This document shows, one piece after another, positions 60,354 to 64,000 of a DNA stretch of 64,000 nt. The stretch is from Legionella_A sp963772805 (GTDB lineage: Bacteria > Pseudomonadota > Gammaproteobacteria > Legionellales > Legionellaceae), in NCBI GenBank assembly GCA_963772805.1, contig CAVYYU010000005.1, positions 1-64,000 on the forward strand, read 5' to 3'. Position numbers and translations under genes: made by a program. The first letter of the stretch is position 1. Each line of letters begins with the position of its first letter. The notes beneath the pieces are model-generated. The model had not been told where the DNA came from, did no database searches, and saw only the letters and a program-made list of their open reading frames with translations.

Positions 60354-63323
60354 ATGACTAGTTCAGTTGGTGCTAAAGAACTTCTTGCTGAATACAATCA
60401 AAAACATTATCGAGAGTTTACTCTTAATGGTGATGTGGCGCTTTTTTTACCAGAAATCTCCGCTGTACCCTGGGTTGGCGCATCAACGCGCCGTGATTTA
60501 TTCGAAAAAAAATGGTCTCATCCAGGCCGTGACCATCACATTAAATTTATTACTAAAAACCAGAAACCCCATGCGTTTCTATGGCAAACCAATGCTGAAA
60601 AATTAAAAGAAGGTGTGCGTTGGGGCATTATTAATACGTATTCCATGACTGGAAATGTAATTGCAGCACTTGGTCAATATAGAGTCATTGCGCATACAGG
60701 CGTTGCAAAAGGTATGTTGACTACCTTACGCTCCGTGAAACTGCGCTTGATTGATTTATATCAAGACCGGTTTGCCGCATTGCAGGAAATAGAATCTCTG
60801 GTTAATAAAGATAACACGGTAGCAATATACGAAAAGAAGCTTGGGGATTATATTCAAAAACTAGTAGCGATAGACTTGTATCTTACCCGTTATTTTTCCG
60901 ATATAGATATCGCTGATTCAGGATTTAACGACAATACAATTGCACAAATCAGGAGCGATCTACAGGCTGATATTGCGCGGTCAAAATCCTATCTTGACTC
61001 ATTAAAAACCACAAATAATATCAATGTTTATAATCTTGCCAGAGGACAATACTCGGTCATGGAGTTTGTTAAGATACAAATGATTGATGGTCTCTATGAA
61101 TTACAGGGCATAAATAAAGATCTAACTTATAGCAAGCAACATTCGTTTGCTCTGACCTCTGGGGAGTTAAATGATGTTATCGAAGACGCTCGCAAAGCGA
61201 TTGATGATCATCAGCCAGATTTGCGCAATGCCGTCACTGCAAAACATCATGGTGATTATGCCGCAGATAATGAACCACGACTAAGCTATGATTTTACTGA
61301 GGATCAATTAACGCCTGAACGGGAGAGGGAGGTTTTGCTGGCTATTAGTTTCATTGAACGATGGGATGGGTTGGACAATAGTAAAAATCACATGCCAACG
61401 GTGAGCAATCAGTCAGGTAACGAAGAGCTGGATACAATAACAGCGCCTAAATGGAAAACGCATCGTAATTTTACGATGTGGATGAAAAGTTTTGGTTTTT
61501 ATATGCTCAATATGTTTAAGAGTATTTTTGTTGCAACGAAGCCTTGGGAAGAGGAGTCGTGGCATAACGAGAATTTTCATCTTGTTGCAACTGACTTAAG
61601 AAAGCATGCTCGACCTAACGAGCCGTTGTGGCAGAAACCAGTTAAGTTTTTCACGCAAGTATTTAACGCAGTTGTCGATGTTTTTAAGGGAATTCGTGAT
61701 TTTGGTGCCAAACTGGTTATCCGAATGCCGGCCGATATTTTAAATGATTGGGAGTCAACGCAGTTATTATCGTCTTTAAACACCCTACAGCAAGAAGTAG
61801 AAAAACACATCGGCGTGATTAAAACAACCGATGAGGCACGGCTGGCTGAGATCTTGCGACAATGTGGATTTGGCGGACATGTGGCTGTTTCTCCGAGTAC
61901 CAGCAAACTGGTGCGGATGGAGTATGAGCTTAATTCCAGCGATCAAAATGATATCTTGACCGCCATCGCCCGCGGACTTAACCGTTTCAGTGGTGTTTTC
62001 TCTCACAATATCTTTGCTAAGGATCCTCTGCGTGGATTATTGTTTACTGGAGCCTATGCTATAGGTGCTGGCGCCATCTATCTGCCCTCGATGACTACAT
62101 CAATCTTTGGTGCAGATTATGTGAACTGGTTTACCCGTTTTTCATATTCCATGGGGTCATCCAAATTTGCTGCGGCAGTTGCTGGGGGATCAACACAAGC
62201 GCAGCTTTTCGCCGTGGCATGGGATAGTGTTGAACATGGCCCAAGTAGCGACGCCGTCAACGCCCTCTATCGGATTGGGGAAGATCCGCTGACACTGGGA
62301 GCCTACGTTGCGGCAGCCTACGGAATAGGATACGTTTTAGCTAACGGTATAGCCGGCTGTGATATTCCCTGGCTCAGTGAGCGTCTTAGGGATGATTTGG
62401 GGGCGCTGCCAGAGGCTGGTTATCCTATTATTGGTGCAAAATTTGCGGTACTGCTTTATGAGGGACTAATGGCCGAGCGTTCAGAAACTGAAAAACAACC
62501 GCAACTTTCCTCCCTACTTGATTCCTTGCAACCGCTTACCGATGCTGATAGAGGAATCATTGATCGTTATCGTCTGGCATCGTGGTTATCAGCTCATGCT
62601 GATGATCTTCCGAAGCTTGAGTCAAGGTTAATATTTAATCTTTCGCGGCATATTGATGCGCTATTTTGCAAAGAGGAAAGTAAATCGCTCTGTAAATTAC
62701 TGTATCCTAAAACAAATCATTCTATTGCTTTTCAAGTTCTCTATATTCCTTTGTCGTATATTCCTGGGTTGTTGCGTCTTGCTCTATCGCCCTTGTTAAG
62801 TGTGGCAGCACTAGTGAGTAAAAAGCCTTATCCATGGGAGCCTGTCAAGCAAGCGGCAGGCTCTCTGCTTGATAAAAGCAAAAAAGACTTAAGTCGTTTG
62901 ATTGTGTTCACGACACACATGCTTTATATACCCTATACATTGATAACCAGTCTTGTCAAAATGACAGCTTCTATCGGAATGATGATTCTAGGACGTATCG
63001 CAGGTCTTTTTGATGCTAAACCGGCGCATGCCCTTCATCGGGCGTTTGCTGCAATGCATACGTTTTTTAGAGAAGTTGGGGAGTTTTTATTTCCTGCCAG
63101 AGTATTAAAAGAGGTAGCCATTGCTCACCCCATACATACTATTGGTGAGGTGGAGTCATCTTATGTAAAATTAATTACCAGGATAGGTGAATCTGCAAGG
63201 ACTGCGATTTTAGCAAGAGTGCCTCCCTTGGAAAACATACAACCGATATCCCCGTCTCCTGTATTGACTAGTCCTGAAATGGCAGCTGTCCTGGATGACA
63301 CGTTTCAGTCGCCAGCTCCGTAA
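60354..63323 (+). CDS. very large membrane-associated hypothetical protein, 989 aa
   Basis: The N-terminal half is soluble and helical (VSNQSGNEELDTITAPKW separates two parts), followed by several amphipathic or hydrophobic segments: GLLFTGAYAIGAGAIYLPSM, TLGAYVAAAYGIGYVLANGI, YIPLSYIPGLLRLALSPLLS, and YIPYTLITSLVKMTASIGMM. It has no signal peptide or catalytic motif. The size and organisation fit a host-membrane-inserted effector, but I cannot match it to a named one. It overlaps the AlkD-like gene end by 56 bases in convergent orientation. GTAGAGGATTTAGT precedes the ATG. Confidence 0.7.
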   Translation: MTSSVGAKELLAEYNQKHYREFTLNGDVALFLPEISAVPWVGASTRRDLFEKKWSHPGRDHHIKFITKNQKPHAFLWQTNAEKLKEGVRWGIINTYSMTGNVIAALGQYRVIAHTGVAKGMLTTLRSVKLRLIDLYQDRFAALQEIESLVNKDNTVAIYEKKLGDYIQKLVAIDLYLTRYFSDIDIADSGFNDNTIAQIRSDLQADIARSKSYLDSLKTTNNINVYNLARGQYSVMEFVKIQMIDGLYELQGINKDLTYSKQHSFALTSGELNDVIEDARKAIDDHQPDLRNAVTAKHHGDYAADNEPRLSYDFTEDQLTPEREREVLLAISFIERWDGLDNSKNHMPTVSNQSGNEELDTITAPKWKTHRNFTMWMKSFGFYMLNMFKSIFVATKPWEEESWHNENFHLVATDLRKHARPNEPLWQKPVKFFTQVFNAVVDVFKGIRDFGAKLVIRMPADILNDWESTQLLSSLNTLQQEVEKHIGVIKTTDEARLAEILRQCGFGGHVAVSPSTSKLVRMEYELNSSDQNDILTAIARGLNRFSGVFSHNIFAKDPLRGLLFTGAYAIGAGAIYLPSMTTSIFGADYVNWFTRFSYSMGSSKFAAAVAGGSTQAQLFAVAWDSVEHGPSSDAVNALYRIGEDPLTLGAYVAAAYGIGYVLANGIAGCDIPWLSERLRDDLGALPEAGYPIIGAKFAVLLYEGLMAERSETEKQPQLSSLLDSLQPLTDADRGIIDRYRLASWLSAHADDLPKLESRLIFNLSRHIDALFCKEESKSLCKLLYPKTNHSIAFQVLYIPLSYIPGLLRLALSPLLSVAALVSKKPYPWEPVKQAAGSLLDKSKKDLSRLIVFTTHMLYIPYTLITSLVKMTASIGMMILGRIAGLFDAKPAHALHRAFAAMHTFFREVGEFLFPARVLKEVAIAHPIHTIGEVESSYVKLITRIGESARTAILARVPPLENIQPISPSPVLTSPEMAAVLDDTFQSPAP

Positions 63324-64000
63324 TACGGGGTATAGCCAAATAAGCCTTGCGTTCATCGGCCGAAAACTTCTCGATAGCGTAGCGCAGCATGGTTCTTGGC
63401 ATTAGTGGTGCGTATTTTTCGAGAAAATTTATCAGCACTTGTTGATCGCGTTTGCCAGCTTCCCGCAGCATCCAGCCGACTGCTTTCTGAATTAGATCAT
63501 GCTGATCCTGCAACAATAATTCAGCTATCTGTATCGTCGGTTTAAGCTGATGGTGGCGAATGAAATACCAGGTCGCAACGATGGCGATGCGCCTTTCCCA
63601 GAGAATGGGTGATTTTGTTAACGTTATTAATTTGGTTTTGTCGGCATTTAATAGGTGCGCGCCTACTATCAAATGTGCTGACGCATCAACCAGATTCCAA
63701 TTATTAATGTGCTGTAAATTTTTCAGGTAAAACTGGTAAATTTCCTGTTTTGTTTGCGCGTTTTCTTTTTGATAGCGATTGACCAGAATTAATAAAGCAA
63801 GCAATCGCTCTTCATTGATGGGTGATTCAAGCAGCAGTTGCACCGCGGACAATGGCAGGGTTTTATATTGCCGCGCAATTTGGCGCAACGCGGGCACGCT
63901 AACGCCGATAAATTGATCATGTTCGGCGTAGTCTCCTGGGCTTGTTTTATAAAATATAGGCATTGTCGCTACGGGTTTTTTAAACTGGTGCAAGCGTTTT
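63268..64000 (-). CDS. AlkD-like DNA alkylation repair protein (cut at window edge)
   Basis: HEAT-like repeat glycosylase of the AlkC/AlkD family: FYKTSPGDYAEHDQFIGVSV, PALRQIARQYKTL, LLLESPINEERLLALLILVN, NNWNLVDASAHLIVGAHLL, ILWERRIAIVATWYFIR, and WMLREAGKRDQQVLINFLEK. The residues Trp, Asp and Arg used for base excision in AlkD appear in NWNLVD and WERR. The frame remains open to the end of the window and about 20-25 N-terminal residues are probably missing. The TTG at 63993 is not a credible start. Confidence 0.9.
   Translation of the reverse strand, partial: KRLHQFKKPVATMPIFYKTSPGDYAEHDQFIGVSVPALRQIARQYKTLPLSAVQLLLESPINEERLLALLILVNRYQKENAQTKQEIYQFYLKNLQHINNWNLVDASAHLIVGAHLLNADKTKLITLTKSPILWERRIAIVATWYFIRHHQLKPTIQIAELLLQDQHDLIQKAVGWMLREAGKRDQQVLINFLEKYAPLMPRTMLRYAIEKFSADERKAYLAIPRITELATETCHPGQLPFQD

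Noticed and set aside
60354..63323. Assignment to MavN/IroT or another named Legionella effector
   Set aside because: Size and segment order did not allow a confident match by eye; left unnamed.

Overview
The window looks like chromosomal DNA of an intracellular gammaproteobacterium of the order Legionellales (Legionella or a close relative). The main evidence is a Legionella-type major outer membrane protein, an AnkH-like ankyrin/cysteine-protease-fold protein behind asd, and many large proteins with eukaryote-like or low-complexity features (ankyrin, leucine-rich repeats, J-domain, CE-clan protease, stand-alone GHKL ATPase, C-terminal membrane hairpins). These sit among gammaproteobacterial housekeeping genes, including the familiar order pgsA - tRNA-Gly - tRNA-Cys - tRNA-Leu. 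The genus is an inference; no rRNA is present.

Region 1 (1-18134) is accessory DNA. Three 50-bp copies of a tRNA 3' half (9843, 12808, 18085), all in the same orientation, look like the distal attachment sites of three integrative elements stacked at one tRNA gene that lies outside the window to the left. The first element carries a roughly 1016-residue repeat protein gene, split by an IS3-family insertion, and a J-domain membrane protein gene. The second carries a perfect inverted pair of DnaA boxes, a small acidic protein gene, a 26-bp hairpin over a ribosome-binding site, and a RhuM-Fic gene. The third carries a TumE/DNA-binding toxin-antitoxin pair, an IS66 remnant, an IS3 element, a YhcG fragment, a release-factor-like gene with an in-frame stop, and a NadS-type antitoxin.

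Region 2 (18135-25944) is a probable operon of cytochrome c, two short-chain dehydrogenases and a hybrid sensor histidine kinase. The kinase is interrupted by two different IS3-family elements. Removing both, with one copy of each target duplication, restores one 847-codon frame exactly.

Region 3 (25945-43642) mixes surface and effector-like genes: small secreted proteins, a GHKL ATPase with an acidic tail, an ABC transporter of the SbmA/YddA/ABCD type, an omptin protease, the MOMP, a CE-clan cysteine protease with a glycine-zipper membrane region, an ABC-F ATPase, and several unrecognised proteins with C-terminal membrane hairpins.

Region 4 (43643-64000) is mostly core genome: prmB-aroC-asd-(small ORF)-ankH, rne, rluC-HAD hydrolase-pgsA, four tRNAs, a YkuD-type L,D-transpeptidase, an RlmM-like methyltransferase, an acyltransferase and an AlkD-like glycosylase running off the right edge. 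A 15-unit LRR protein gene and a 989-residue membrane protein gene are interspersed.

IS activity is recent. Three copies of one 1433-bp IS3-family element (two complete, one cut by the window edge) are nearly identical, and the 3- and 4-bp target duplications of the recent insertions can still be read.
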